From: Yunchengibacter salinarum
Lineage (GTDB): Bacteria > Pseudomonadota > Alphaproteobacteria > Sphingomonadales > Kordiimonadaceae
DNA: 64,000 nucleotides
Reading direction: 5' to 3'
Assembly (NCBI RefSeq): GCF_037658235.1
Contig: NZ_JBBJLN010000007.1
Coordinates: 1 to 64,000 of the forward strand
Part shown: positions 16,990 through 25,818 of the stretch, piece after piece
How the letters are laid out: the number at the start of each line of letters is the position of its first letter
Position numbering within the stretch: position 1 is the first letter of the stretch
The notes under the pieces: generated by a model
Database searches by the model: none
What the model saw: the letters and a program-made list of their open reading frames with translations, nothing else
What the model was told of the DNA's origin: nothing
Program-made: the position numbers and the translations under genes

Positions 16990-17024
16990 GGCCGGCACTT
17001 CTCTGGTGACCGGCCTTTTTCTTT
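16990..17024 (+). terminator. Rho-independent terminator after flgH
   Basis: GGCCGG (16990-16995) and CCGGCC (17010-17015) form a 6-base stem followed by TTTTTCTTT. It closes the flgF-flgH operon. Confidence 0.85.
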
Positions 17025-17074
17025 GCATGAGCCCCATATGTGCCCACACGCCGTCCCATTCGGGACCGGCCATG

Positions 17075-17105
17075 AAAAAACACCGGGCCGCCTTGGCGCC
17101 CGGTG
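17075..17105 (-). terminator. Rho-independent terminator after dksA
   Basis: On the minus strand CACCGGGC (17105-17098) pairs with GCCCGGTG (17088-17081) and is followed by TTTTTT (17080-17075). It sits 40 bases past the dksA stop. Confidence 0.9.
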
Positions 17106-17143
17106 CGAAATTCAACCGTTCGATCACCCGTGAAAAGGCGGGA

Positions 17144-17575
17144 TCAATCGTCCCGGTGGACCTTTTCCGCCCGCTCATGGGCTTCCTGGGCCTCCACCGT
17201 CATGGTGGCGATGGGCCGGGCATCCAGTCGCCGCAGGCTGATGGGCTCCCCGGTTACCTCGCAATAGCCGTATTCACCCTCGTCGATGCGATTCAGGGCC
17301 GCATCGATCTTGGCGATCAGCTTGCGTTGCCGGTCCCGCGTGCGCAATTCCACGGACCAGTCCGTCTCCGAAGAGGCACGGTCAGCGATATCCGGCTCCC
17401 TCAGGTCGTCGTTCTGAAGGTTTTGCAGGGTTTCGCTGGAATCCTTGATGATATCGTCTTTCCAGGCCAGCAGCTTGCGGCGGAAATATTCCACCTGACG
17501 CGGATTCATGAATTCCTCGTCATCGCTGGGGCGATAATCCTCGGGAAGGCTGGTCTCTGTGACAGTGTCCGTCAT
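17144..17575 (-). CDS. dksA: RNA polymerase-binding transcription factor DksA (one-cysteine form)
   Basis: A 143-residue DksA. It has the N-terminal coiled coil (RQVEYFRRKLLAWKDDIIKD, then DRASSETDWSVELR with the acidic tip) and the globular region YGYCEVTGEPISLRRLDARP. E. coli DksA holds zinc with four Cys; here only the first remains (C-E-V-T, and T-V-E-A in place of the second pair), as in zinc-independent DksA forms of other alphaproteobacteria. It modulates rRNA and amino-acid promoters with ppGpp. ATG at 17575 follows AGGGAG. Confidence 0.92.
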   Translation of the reverse strand: MTDTVTETSLPEDYRPSDDEEFMNPRQVEYFRRKLLAWKDDIIKDSSETLQNLQNDDLREPDIADRASSETDWSVELRTRDRQRKLIAKIDAALNRIDEGEYGYCEVTGEPISLRRLDARPIATMTVEAQEAHERAEKVHRDD

Positions 17576-17819
17576 GGTCACTCCCTACCTGTCTGATCCG
17601 CTTCCCGGACACCCCCCGCGCCGGAAGCGCCGGATGTATAATCCACTCATCCGGGTGACACAAGAGCCTTTTCCACTTCTTGAGGCGCCGAGTGCCCCCT
17701 TTGTCCGGCAGGGCGCCGCCATCGTTTCGGGCAAGATTCCCGGCAATGCGCACACCCGGCTCCCCGCCGCCCTGTATCGCGGCGCCGCAAGGTGCGGATC
17801 GCATGATGGGAAAAGCCCT

Positions 17820-18236
17820 TTATCGGCCCAGCTTGGCCAGTTCCACTTCGGCCCTGAGCTCAATATCGCCCAGAATCTCGTTAAGGCGGGAATCGTCCGA
17901 CCGACCCTGCTGATTGCGGGCCATGTCAGCCAGAATACGCAAGCGCCCTTCCGGGATCGCGCCCAGCAACAGGCCCTTGCGCACCTCTTCCAGCATGTCG
18001 AGCATGTCTTCCGCCCGTTGAAGCCCCTTGGAGCGCCCGTCACTGGCGGTGCCCACTTCCTGCAAGCCGATAAGCCCGCCCACGCTGGACAAGGGCTGGC
18101 TTGCCTGGGTCCGGCCTGCCGCCCCGGTTTCCTGACCGCTTTCAAGTTCCCGCGCGAAAGCCGCGCCGTCCCCGGATTTTTTGGTTTTCTTCGGGCCTGA
18201 TGAATTGCTCACCTGCCCGGGACCTGTGATCTTCAT
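17820..18236 (-). CDS. fliX: Flagellar assembly regulator FliX
   Basis: A 138-residue protein beginning MKITGPGQV, with the FliX C-terminal region DMLDMLEEVRKGLLLGAIP and RLRILADMARNQQGRSDD. In Caulobacter FliX couples completion of the early flagellar structure to activation of the sigma-54 activator FlbD. Its presence, divergent from flgI as in Caulobacter, together with many sigma-54 promoters in this window, points to a FliX/FlbD-type checkpoint. flbD itself is not in the window. The 244 bases between fliX and dksA show no gene. Confidence 0.85.
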   Translation of the reverse strand: MKITGPGQVSNSSGPKKTKKSGDGAAFARELESGQETGAAGRTQASQPLSSVGGLIGLQEVGTASDGRSKGLQRAEDMLDMLEEVRKGLLLGAIPEGRLRILADMARNQQGRSDDSRLNEILGDIELRAEVELAKLGR

Positions 18237-18409
18237 AATGCGGGACTCTAGGCAAGCGCGCCACGCTCGGCAAGACTTTCTATGGCGCCTTGGGCAAAAG
18301 ATTCCAGCACCTTAATCCGACCTTGCCCCAGGCGTGTCATCGCCGGAACACTGGCGCCCTGCCCCGCCCGCAACAGCGGATCGACACCCCGACCACCACC
18401 CTTCAGGCT

Positions 18410-18427
18410 TGGCATGATTTTCGCTTG
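18410..18427 (+). promoter_or_regulatory. Sigma-54 promoter of the flgI operon
   Basis: TTGGCATGATTTTCGCTT, with GG at 18412 and GC at 18424 (exact spacing). It lies 65 bases ahead of the flgI ATG. Confidence 0.85.
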
Positions 18428-18491
18428 GGTTAGCGCGTGAACGCCTCGGATCGGGCACGGCGCCCGCCGATTGAAGCGGAGAACCAGAACC

Positions 18492-19727
18492 ATGCAAAAT
18501 GCACGCGACATCATTCCACGCCAGAATCCGCGCGGCAACCTGCGGCCCGAACGGCCTGCCGGTTTGCGCCCGACCCTGCGGCCCTTGCATGGTGGCCGCG
18601 TGACCGGGCTGATCGCCGGATGGACGGGCATGATGGTGGCGGCCCTGGTGGTGCTGACCGGCGCCAGCCAGCCCGGCATGGCCGCGTCCCGGATCAAGGA
18701 CATCGTGTCGGTGGAAGGGGTGCGGGAAAACCAGTTGATCGGCTATGGCCTTGTGGTCGGCCTGAACGGCTCCGGCGACACGCTCAGGAACTCCCCTTTC
18801 ACGGAGCAATCCCTGAACGCCATGCTGGAACGGCTCGGCGTCAACACCAAGGGCGTCAACATGCGGCCTGAAAACATCGCCGCCGTGATGGTGACCGCCA
18901 ACCTGCCCGCCTTCGCCCGGCACGGTTCCCGGATCGACGTGACCGTCAGTTCCATGGGTGACGCGGAAGACCTGAAAGGCGGCAACCTGCTGGTGACGCC
19001 GCTGATGGGCGCGGACGGCGAAGTCTACGCCGTGGCCCAGGGCAATGTGGCCGTGGCCGGTTTCAACGTTCAGGGCGAGGCCGCATCCATCGTGCGCGGC
19101 GTTCCCACCAATGGCCGCATTGCCAATGGCGCCACGGTGGAACGGGAACTGCCCTTCGAGCTGAACGACCTGAACAATTTGAAGCTGCAACTGCGCAACC
19201 CCGACCTGACCACCGCCAAGCGCATCGCCAAGGTCATCAATGATGGCGTACAGGGCAATGTGGCGGAAACGCTGGACCCCGCAACGGTGCAGCTTACCCG
19301 CCCGGTGGGATACCCCATGTCCACAGTGGACCTGCTGGCCGACATCGAGAACCTGATGGTGGAACCCTCGCTGGCCGCCCGCGTGGTGATCGACGAGCGC
19401 ACCGGCATCATCGTCATGGGACAGGAAGTGCGAATCTCGCCCGTGGCCATCGCCCAGGGCAATCTGACCATCCAGATCAGCGAAACTCCGGTGGCCAGCC
19501 AGCCCGGCCCGCTGGCGGAGGGCGGCGAGACCGAGGTGCTGCCCCGCACGCAGATCGATGTGGATGACGATAGCGACAAGAAACTGACCGTGCTGGACGA
19601 AGCCGTAACCCTTCAGGAACTGGTGGACGGGCTGAATGCCCTGGGCATTGGCCCGCGGGACATGATCTCCATTCTCCAGGCTTTGAAAACCGCTGGCGCG
19701 CTGCAAGCAGAAATCAGGACAATGTAA
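18492..19727 (+). CDS. flgI: Flagellar P-ring protein FlgI
   Basis: A 411-residue periplasmic P-ring subunit. A long N-terminal region includes a signal sequence (MMVAALVVLTGASQPGMAAS). The mature protein starts SRIKDIVSVEGVRENQLIGY and continues GLVVGLNGSGDTLRNSPFTE, the most conserved FlgI segment. The end carries VTLQELVDGLNALGIGPRDM. The ATG at 18492 is preferred over one 21 bases upstream because GGAGA is well placed. It leads flgI-flgJ-flgN plus a small unknown gene. Confidence 0.95.
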   Translation: MQNARDIIPRQNPRGNLRPERPAGLRPTLRPLHGGRVTGLIAGWTGMMVAALVVLTGASQPGMAASRIKDIVSVEGVRENQLIGYGLVVGLNGSGDTLRNSPFTEQSLNAMLERLGVNTKGVNMRPENIAAVMVTANLPAFARHGSRIDVTVSSMGDAEDLKGGNLLVTPLMGADGEVYAVAQGNVAVAGFNVQGEAASIVRGVPTNGRIANGATVERELPFELNDLNNLKLQLRNPDLTTAKRIAKVINDGVQGNVAETLDPATVQLTRPVGYPMSTVDLLADIENLMVEPSLAARVVIDERTGIIVMGQEVRISPVAIAQGNLTIQISETPVASQPGPLAEGGETEVLPRTQIDVDDDSDKKLTVLDEAVTLQELVDGLNALGIGPRDMISILQALKTAGALQAEIRTM

Positions 19728-19728
19728 G

Positions 19729-20082
19729 ATGGATCTGGCAAGCAATCAGATACACGCCTCTCAGGCCCGGATGGATAATGGCCGCCTTCAGGGCATCGCC
19801 CAGTCCCTCAACCGGCTCCGCGCGGACGGCGCCAGCGCCGGGGAAATCAGGGGCAAGGCCATGGAAGCGGCCAAGGAATTCGAGGCTGTCTTCATCGGGC
19901 AGATGCTGAAGCCGATGATGGAAACCGTGGAGGAAGACAGCCTGTTTGGTGGCGGCCCGGAGGCGGAAGCCTACAAATCGCTGATGATCGACGAGATCGG
20001 TTCCGAGATCGCCCGAAGCGGCGGCATCGGCATTGCCGATCAGGTGGCCCGTGAACTGTTGACATTGCAGGAGGCTCGGTAA
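19729..20082 (+). CDS. flgJ: Rod-binding FlgJ-like protein (no muramidase domain)
   Basis: A 117-residue protein corresponding to the N-terminal rod-binding domain of FlgJ: AAKEFEAVFIGQMLKPMMET and EAYKSLMIDEIGSEIARSGGI. The peptidoglycan-hydrolase half found in gammaproteobacterial FlgJ is absent, as in other alphaproteobacteria, which use a separate enzyme. It caps the rod during assembly. It starts one base after flgI and its stop overlaps the next start (TAATG). Confidence 0.88.
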   Translation: MDLASNQIHASQARMDNGRLQGIAQSLNRLRADGASAGEIRGKAMEAAKEFEAVFIGQMLKPMMETVEEDSLFGGGPEAEAYKSLMIDEIGSEIARSGGIGIADQVARELLTLQEAR

Positions 20083-20687
20083 TGAGCAGAACCCCCGATC
20101 GATCAAACTCTCACACGCCTTTCACACCCGGCCTTCAGGCACGGCGCATCAAGGCGGAGAAGAAGACAGCCGACCCTGCCACCGCGTCCCTGGCCCCGGT
20201 GGCCGATGCCGGCCCGGATGAAGCCAGCCGCGCGCAGACCACGGACCCGGCCCCCAGGCTGACCGGTCGCGCGGCGGAACTGGAAAAGCTGACCAAGGCG
20301 CTGCGCCGGGTCCTGGAGCGGGAAACCGAGCTGCTGAAAGCCCGGCAGCCGCGCCGCGCCCGCGAACTGCACGGCGAAAAGAGCCGCCTGATGGCGGAAT
20401 ACCGGGATACGCTGAACAATCTGAAGATGAACACCACCTCCCTCGGCGACGAAGACAGCGCGGAACGCCGCCATATCAAGGCATTGACCAACTCCTTGCG
20501 CGACAGCCTGCGGGATCATGCCCGTGTGGTGCTGCGGCTCAAAGCGGTGGCCGAAGGGCTGGTCAAAAGCGTTGGCGAGGAAGTGGCCAAGCGCGATCGC
20601 CCGGTTATGGGCTATGGCAAGAACGCCACCTATCGCGCACCCGATACGGCCCATGCCACATCCCTCAGCCTGAACCAGACCATCTGA
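20082..20687 (+). CDS. FlgN/FlbY-like flagellar export chaperone candidate
   Basis: A 201-residue protein. The first 70 residues are low-complexity. The rest is helical (RAAELEKLTKALRRVLERET, then HIKALTNSLRDSLRDHARVV) and ends TSLSLNQTI. Position after the flgJ-like gene and the helical plan fit FlgN-type chaperones for hook-filament junction proteins (FlbY in Caulobacter). Similarity is by position and architecture more than by motif, so moderate confidence. Confidence 0.65.
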   Translation: MSRTPDRSNSHTPFTPGLQARRIKAEKKTADPATASLAPVADAGPDEASRAQTTDPAPRLTGRAAELEKLTKALRRVLERETELLKARQPRRARELHGEKSRLMAEYRDTLNNLKMNTTSLGDEDSAERRHIKALTNSLRDSLRDHARVVLRLKAVAEGLVKSVGEEVAKRDRPVMGYGKNATYRAPDTAHATSLSLNQTI

Positions 20688-20688
20688 C

Positions 20689-21123
20689 ATGGCCGACCCG
20701 CTGACGCGGGTGCCGGACTCCCAACTGGTCGGCCAGACCATGACGCCCTCCGCCCCAGCCGGGCGCGGGGGGTCCGACCTGTTCACGGGGCATTTGCTGG
20801 ACCCCGCTTCCCGCCCCCCTGGGGCGTCCGCCATGCCGGAGGGCGCCGAGCCGATCACGCTGACCCTGCCTGCGGCCATGCTGCGGCTTCTGGCAGCGTC
20901 CACCGGGCCAACGGGCCGTGGCCCACGGACGGAACAACCGCTTGTCAGCAACCAGCCGCAGCCTCTTGGTGCCCCCGCGAGCAGCCACCTGCTGGCCTCG
21001 CTGATCATGCCCGGCATGGTCACCCCGGGGCGTCGCACCGATCCCACCCGGCCCGGCAAGGGTGCCAGCAGGCAACGGCGAAAGAAGCGGCGTGGCAGGC
21101 CGCCCCACGGAACGCCCGAATAG
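20689..21123 (+). CDS. Hypothetical protein, last in the flgI operon
   Basis: A 144-residue Pro/Gly/Ser-rich protein with no recognised domain. A short hydrophobic patch (LPAAMLRLLAAS) lies in the middle and the C-terminus is strongly basic (RQRRKKRRGRP). It begins two bases after the upstream stop, which supports it being translated with the operon, and third codon positions are GC-rich. Nothing follows it except the flagellin promoter. Function unknown; it may be poorly conserved. Confidence 0.45.
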   Translation: MADPLTRVPDSQLVGQTMTPSAPAGRGGSDLFTGHLLDPASRPPGASAMPEGAEPITLTLPAAMLRLLAASTGPTGRGPRTEQPLVSNQPQPLGAPASSHLLASLIMPGMVTPGRRTDPTRPGKGASRQRRKKRRGRPPHGTPE

Positions 21124-21289
21124 GGGTTCGGATACCCCCGCCCTGCCCGGCGCGCCCGGACGATCCCTGCCCGGTCAGGCGCGCTGGCCCCGCCTGAAGG
21201 CAGTTTTTACCCCCCAACAGAACGACTCAAAATTCGCCCAGTCGCTCATAAAACTTCAATAAAATCATATTGTTATAAATTTTTAAAAA

Positions 21290-21306
21290 TTGGCACAGGC
21301 GTTGCA
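21290..21306 (+). promoter_or_regulatory. Sigma-54 promoter of flagellin 1
   Basis: TTGGCACAGGCGTTGCA, with GG at 21292 and GC at 21304. It is preceded by an AT-rich run (about 21240-21290), typical of an IHF or bending site between activator and promoter. Confidence 0.9.
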
Positions 21307-21321
21307 TTGCTTAGGGCCGAG

Positions 21322-21336
21322 CCGGAAAAAGTCCGG
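21322..21336 (+). promoter_or_regulatory. A-loop hairpin in the flagellin 1 leader
   Basis: CCGGA-AAAAG-TCCGG in the predicted 5' untranslated region, about 30 bases before the ATG. Equivalent hairpins occur in the other three flagellin leaders. Confidence 0.5.
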
Positions 21337-21367
21337 TGGAACAAGAGCGTTAGAGGAGGAGAGGACA

Positions 21368-22198
21368 ATGAGCTTCTCGATCAATGTGAACAGCAGCGCC
21401 CTGAGCGCCCTGCGCAATCTGAACGGGACTAACCAGGAACTGGAAACCACCCAGTCCCGGATCAATACGGGCCTCAAGGTCAGTTCGGCCAAGGACAATG
21501 CGGCGGTCTTTTCCATCGCCCAGAAACTTCGCGCCGATCAGCGCGGCCTGAACGCCGTGCAGCAATCGCTGGACAGGGGCATTTCGGCCACCGATGTGGC
21601 CCTTGCAGCAGCCAATTCGATTTCCGACCTGTTGCTGGAAATGAAGGAAAAAGCCGTGGCGGCGGCGGACCAGGGGCTGGACAGCGCCAGCCGCGTGGCG
21701 CTCAGCCAGGACTTCACCCAGCTTCGGGACCAGATCACCTCCATCGTCACCAATGCCGAATTCAATGGCACGAACCTGGTGGATGGCGGCAATGACGCGG
21801 TGGTGGCGATCACCAATTCCGATGCCGACCAGACCTTCACGGTGGCCCATGAAAACCTGACCCTCGGCGGCGGCAATATCACCATTTCCGGCACCCAGAA
21901 CATCCTGACCCAGGACACGGCATCTGTTGCCGTAAGCAGTCTCAACGCCTCCATTTCCAACATGAACTCGGTGCTGACCCGGTTTGGCTCCGGCGCCACC
22001 GGGCTGGAACAGAGCCGCGAATTCGCGGGCCTGCTGTCCGACGTGGTGGAAACCGGGATCGGCAATCTGGTGGATGCGGACATGGCCAAGGAAAGCGCCA
22101 ACCTTCAGGCATTGCAGGTGAAACAGCAGCTTGGGGTTCAGGCCCTGTCCATCGCCAACCAGTCGCCGCAGACCATCCTGTCGCTGTTCGGCGGCTAA
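21368..22198 (+). CDS. Flagellin 1
   Basis: A 276-residue short flagellin, with D0/D1 helices and almost no outer domain. N-terminus MSFSINVNSSALSALRNLN, SAKDNAAVFSIAQKLRADQ; C-terminus NLVDADMAKESANLQALQVK and VQALSIANQSPQTILSLFGG. It is the most divergent of the four flagellins in the window and lies apart from the others, next to the pse genes. It has its own sigma-54 promoter and terminator. AGGAGGAGAGG precedes the ATG. Serines and threonines exposed in the centre are likely glycosylation sites. Confidence 0.95.
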   Translation: MSFSINVNSSALSALRNLNGTNQELETTQSRINTGLKVSSAKDNAAVFSIAQKLRADQRGLNAVQQSLDRGISATDVALAAANSISDLLLEMKEKAVAAADQGLDSASRVALSQDFTQLRDQITSIVTNAEFNGTNLVDGGNDAVVAITNSDADQTFTVAHENLTLGGGNITISGTQNILTQDTASVAVSSLNASISNMNSVLTRFGSGATGLEQSREFAGLLSDVVETGIGNLVDADMAKESANLQALQVKQQLGVQALSIANQSPQTILSLFGG

Positions 22199-22248
22199 GC
22201 GGATCGGTCACAGCGCACCGGTACGGCTCAAACGCTCTTGTTTCGGGA

Positions 22249-22283
22249 AAGACCCGGTCGGCAAATCCGACCGGGTCTTTTCA
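22249..22283 (+). terminator. Rho-independent terminator after flagellin 1
   Basis: A perfect 13-base stem AAGACCCGGTCGG / CCGACCGGGTCTT with loop CAAAT, then TTTTC. It sits between flagellin 1 and convergent pseC. Confidence 0.93.
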
Positions 22284-22317
22284 TGGCATTCGCAAATACC
22301 GACTAAAACGCCAGAAT

Positions 22318-23520
22318 TCAGGCCAGTCCCAGCGCGCGGGACAATGCGGCCACCACACGATCCGGCCCGTCTTCCGGCAGATCGGGATAAATGGGAAGGC
22401 TGAGCGCCGCCGCATAATAGCCATCCGCCCCCGGCAGAGCGGTACCGTCATGGCGCTCGGCAAAAAAGGGCTGGCGGTGCAAAGGGATATAATGCACCTG
22501 CGTGCCGATGCCGTCCGCCTTCAAACGCGCCATCACACGCGCGCGGCTCGTGCCCGCCGCCTGAAAATCCACCTGAACCGGATACAGATGCCAGCCGCCG
22601 GAAGTTTCGCTTCCCCGCGCCACGGGCCGCACCAGGTGCGGCGGCAGATGCCGACCGATCAGATCGTCATAGCGGGCGGCAATGTGGGCACGGGCGGCAA
22701 TGAAACGATCCAGCTTGGCAAGCTGGCTGAGCCCCAGGGCACAGTGCAGATCGCTGGCCCGGTAATTGAAGCCCAGTTCCGCCATTTCATAATACCAGGG
22801 ATTGGGGTCACCGCTTTCCCGGTCAAAGGCGAGCGCCTTGTTGGTCCAGTTGGCGGCATTTCGTTCCATGGCGTGGGAGCGCAGCCGCCTTAGCCGCGCC
22901 GCGGTCTCCCCGTCCCGGCAGGTAATGACCCCGCCCTCCCCCATGGCGATCGCCTTGACCGGGTGCAGGGAAAAGGTGCCCAGCCTCTCATGCCGCCCGC
23001 TGCCGGGGGCCGCCCCGTCCCCGTGGCGGGCACCCAGCGCATGGCAGCAATCGGTGATCATGACGAGTTCGGCCTGATCCAGAATCGGGGACAGGGCCGC
23101 CATATCCAGCAAATGACCGTTCAGATGCACCCCCACCACGGCTTTGGCCTGCGGTGCCCGGTCAAGCGCCGCCCTGAGCGTATCCGCCGTCATCAGGCCG
23201 CTATCCGGGTCCACGTCCGCGAACACCACCTCCGCCCCCGCCATCAGCATGGCGCTGGCACTGGACAGAAAGGTTATGGCGGGAACAATCACCTGATCGC
23301 CCGGCCCGATCCCGGCAGCGATCGCCGCCAGGTGCAGCGCAGCGGTTCCATTGGCCACCACAACGGCTTCGCGGGCCCCCACCACGTCGGCGAAGGCCGC
23401 CTCGAAGCGATCCGCCATGGGCCCGGATGTCAGCGGGCCGTTCTCCAGAACCTCCACCACGGCGGCCACATCGCCCGCATCCAGGCTATGGCGACCATAA
23501 GGCAAGAACGCATCAGTCAT
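22318..23520 (-). CDS. pseC: PseC, aminotransferase of pseudaminic acid synthesis
   Basis: A 400-residue PLP enzyme of the DegT/DnrJ/EryC1 family. The PLP lysine lies in LGTFSLHPVKAIAMGEGG, and the N-terminus FLPYGRHSLDAGDVAAVVEV is typical of PseC, which aminates UDP-4-keto-6-deoxy-AltNAc. It sits 8 bases after pseB, the preceding enzyme in the pathway. The pair supplies the nonulosonic acid used on flagellins. PseH and PseI are encoded about 37 kb away in the same window; PseG and a clear PseF are not seen. Confidence 0.88.
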   Translation of the reverse strand: MTDAFLPYGRHSLDAGDVAAVVEVLENGPLTSGPMADRFEAAFADVVGAREAVVVANGTAALHLAAIAAGIGPGDQVIVPAITFLSSASAMLMAGAEVVFADVDPDSGLMTADTLRAALDRAPQAKAVVGVHLNGHLLDMAALSPILDQAELVMITDCCHALGARHGDGAAPGSGRHERLGTFSLHPVKAIAMGEGGVITCRDGETAARLRRLRSHAMERNAANWTNKALAFDRESGDPNPWYYEMAELGFNYRASDLHCALGLSQLAKLDRFIAARAHIAARYDDLIGRHLPPHLVRPVARGSETSGGWHLYPVQVDFQAAGTSRARVMARLKADGIGTQVHYIPLHRQPFFAERHDGTALPGADGYYAAALSLPIYPDLPEDGPDRVVAALSRALGLA

Positions 23521-23528
23521 GATACTTC

Positions 23529-24515
23529 CTACAGCGTTTCAAGCACGCTGCGCAGAGCCTGCCCGTCCAGCCACTGGTCATTGGTGTCGCTGGAATAGGC
23601 AAAACCTTCCGGCACCGGCTTGTAGCCCTTGTCCCGCAGGGATTTCCGGGTGCGGAAGGTCCATTCCGGCTCGATCACATAGCGGTCCCCCATGTCCAGC
23701 GTATGGGGGGCGGCGTGTTCCGTGATCATGATTTCGTGCAACTTCTCGCCGGGGCGAATGCCCACCACCTTGTGCGGCATATCGGGGTCGATGGCACGGG
23801 CCACATCGGTGATCAGCGTAGAAGGGATCCTGGGCACGAAAATCTCCCCGCCACGCATCAGGTCAAGGCAGGAAAGGGTGAAGCGCACCGCCTCGTCCAG
23901 TGTGATCCAGAAACGGGTCATACGGGTATCGGTGATGGGGAAATGATCGCCGCCCTCGGCCTTCAATTTGCGGAAATAGGGGATCACGCTCCCGCGGGAG
24001 CCCAGCACATTGCCATAGCGCACCACGGAAAAGCGGGTGCCGCCCGCGCCCGCGGTGGCATTGGCCGCGACGAATATCTTGTCCGAGGCCAGCTTGCTGG
24101 CGCCATATAGATTGATCGGGTTTACGGCCTTGTCGGTGGACAGCGCGATCACCTGCCTCACATCACAGCGGATCGCCGCGTGCACCACGTTCTCCGCGCC
24201 GATCACATTGGTATTGATACATTCAAAGGGATTGTATTCCGCCAGTGGCACCTGCTTCTGGGCCGCCGCATGGAACACCACGTCCACATCCCGGAAAGCC
24301 ATCATCAGCCGATCCCGGTCGCGCACATCCCCGATGAAAAACCGCACCCGGTCCAGTTCAGCCTTGGTCAGGCTGTTCTGTATCTCGAAATGGGCGAATT
24401 CCCCCCGTGCCAGAATGACGATGCGGGGAATATCGGAATTGTCCAGCAGGTACCGCAGCAGTCGCCGCCCGAAAGAACCGGTTCCCCCCGTAATCAGTAT
24501 CGATCGGATAGACAT
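23529..24515 (-). CDS. pseB: PseB, UDP-GlcNAc 4,6-dehydratase (inverting)
   Basis: A 328-residue short-chain dehydrogenase/reductase. Rossmann motif ITGGTGSFGRRLLRYLL; the FlaA1/PseB-type active site has DKAVNPINLYGASKLASDK. It converts UDP-GlcNAc to UDP-2-acetamido-2,6-dideoxy-L-arabino-hexos-4-ulose, the first step to pseudaminic acid. ATG 24515 follows GGAAG; upstream in-frame sequence is unlike the family. No convincing promoter was seen on the minus strand in the 346-base divergent gap. Confidence 0.92.
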   Translation of the reverse strand: MSIRSILITGGTGSFGRRLLRYLLDNSDIPRIVILARGEFAHFEIQNSLTKAELDRVRFFIGDVRDRDRLMMAFRDVDVVFHAAAQKQVPLAEYNPFECINTNVIGAENVVHAAIRCDVRQVIALSTDKAVNPINLYGASKLASDKIFVAANATAGAGGTRFSVVRYGNVLGSRGSVIPYFRKLKAEGGDHFPITDTRMTRFWITLDEAVRFTLSCLDLMRGGEIFVPRIPSTLITDVARAIDPDMPHKVVGIRPGEKLHEIMITEHAAPHTLDMGDRYVIEPEWTFRTRKSLRDKGYKPVPEGFAYSSDTNDQWLDGQALRSVLETL

Positions 24516-24772
24516 AAGCGCATCACTTCCATCTTGCACGGGCCACTGCTTGCTCGATGCGAGGCACACCCCCCGGAGGGGCGTATCTTGCGCACCCCGG
24601 TCGGCACCGGCCCCTGCCCCAACCCCTTTCTACATAGCCCGCGCGCCGGATGGGCGTCAAACCCCCATAGCGGAGAGGCATACAGCGGCGTCAGGCCCGC
24701 CCTTCCCGGCCCCTGCCTTGACAGCACGGGACCGATGCGCGGATACTTGAATCCGGCCGGGAAAACACACCC

Positions 24773-24789
24773 CCGGCACGGTTCTTGCT
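24773..24789 (+). promoter_or_regulatory. Sigma-54 promoter of the formyl-sugar triad
   Basis: CCGGCACGGTTCTTGCT, with GG at 24775 and GC at 24787. It lies about 73 bases ahead of the oxidoreductase ATG in an otherwise gene-free 346-base gap (24516-24861). Confidence 0.8.
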
Positions 24790-24861
24790 CCGTCCGTGGC
24801 AGACCGAAACCAGCCGGTGGCGGGCTTGCCACCCCATTGCTGCAGGAGGGAGAAAACTCTC

Positions 24862-25818
24862 ATGGCCAGGCGATTTGCACTGATCGGCGCCGCCGGATAT
24901 GTGGCCCCGCGCCATCTGCGGGCCATCCGGGATACAGGAAACGTGGTGCTGGCCGCGCTGGACCCAAGCGATTCCGTCGGCATTCTGGACAGCTACTTCC
25001 CGGACTGTCACTTTTTCACCGAGTTCGAGCGGTTCGATCGCCATGTGGACAAGATGCGCCGCAATGGCGACGGGCTGGACTGCGTGTCCATCTGCTCGCC
25101 CAACTATCTGCACGACAGTCATATCCGCTTTGCCCTGCGTTCCGGCAGCCGCGCCATCTGTGAAAAGCCGGTGGTCATGAACCCCTGGAACATCGACGCC
25201 TTGCAGGAAATAGAGGCGGAAACCGGGCAGAGCGTGAACACCATTCTGCAATTGCGCCTGCACCCCGCCATTCAGGCCCTGAAACAGGACGTTACGACAT
25301 CACGCCGGGACAGCAAGCGCGAAGTGGATCTGACATACATAACATCCCGCGGGCGATGGTACGGCGTGTCCTGGAAAGGGGATGTGCGAAAGTCCGGCGG
25401 CGTGCCCACCAATATCGGGGTGCACTTCTTCGACATGCTGCACCATCTGTTTGGCCGGGTTCAGGAAAATCACCTGCACCTGAACACGAACACCACCGCC
25501 TCCGGCTATCTGGAATATGAAGGGGCGCGCGTGCGCTGGTTCCTGTCCACCGATGCCGAAACCCTGCCGGACGACGTGCGCGCGGAAGGTCAGCGCACCT
25601 ACCGCTCCATCAGTATTGACGGCAAGGAACTGGAATTTTCCAGCGGATTTACCGACCTGCACACGGAAAGCTACAGGGAAATCCTGGCGGGCCGCGGTTA
25701 TACGCTGGAAGACACACGCTCGGCGGTGGAGACCGTCTCGGCGCTGCGGCGCATGAAAACCGGCCCGATCCGGGGGGAAAGCCACCCCCTGCTGCACCGG
25801 ATCGGCCAGGTGGCATGA
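24862..25818 (+). CDS. WlbA/WbpB-like UDP-sugar 3-dehydrogenase (Gfo/Idh/MocA family)
   Basis: A 318-residue NAD-dependent oxidoreductase. The N-terminus FALIGAAGYVAPRHLRAIRD and the segment LDPSDSVGILDSYFPDCHFF are characteristic of WlbA/WbpB, which oxidise C3 of UDP-GlcNAcA. The catalytic ICEKPVVMN stretch is present. AGGAGGGAG precedes the ATG. It overlaps the formyltransferase by 4 bases, which in turn overlaps an aminotransferase by 4 bases, so the three act in one pathway. Substrate is inferred from family likeness; UDP-GlcNAc 6-dehydrogenase (WbpA) is not in the window. Confidence 0.8.
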   Translation: MARRFALIGAAGYVAPRHLRAIRDTGNVVLAALDPSDSVGILDSYFPDCHFFTEFERFDRHVDKMRRNGDGLDCVSICSPNYLHDSHIRFALRSGSRAICEKPVVMNPWNIDALQEIEAETGQSVNTILQLRLHPAIQALKQDVTTSRRDSKREVDLTYITSRGRWYGVSWKGDVRKSGGVPTNIGVHFFDMLHHLFGRVQENHLHLNTNTTASGYLEYEGARVRWFLSTDAETLPDDVRAEGQRTYRSISIDGKELEFSSGFTDLHTESYREILAGRGYTLEDTRSAVETVSALRRMKTGPIRGESHPLLHRIGQVA

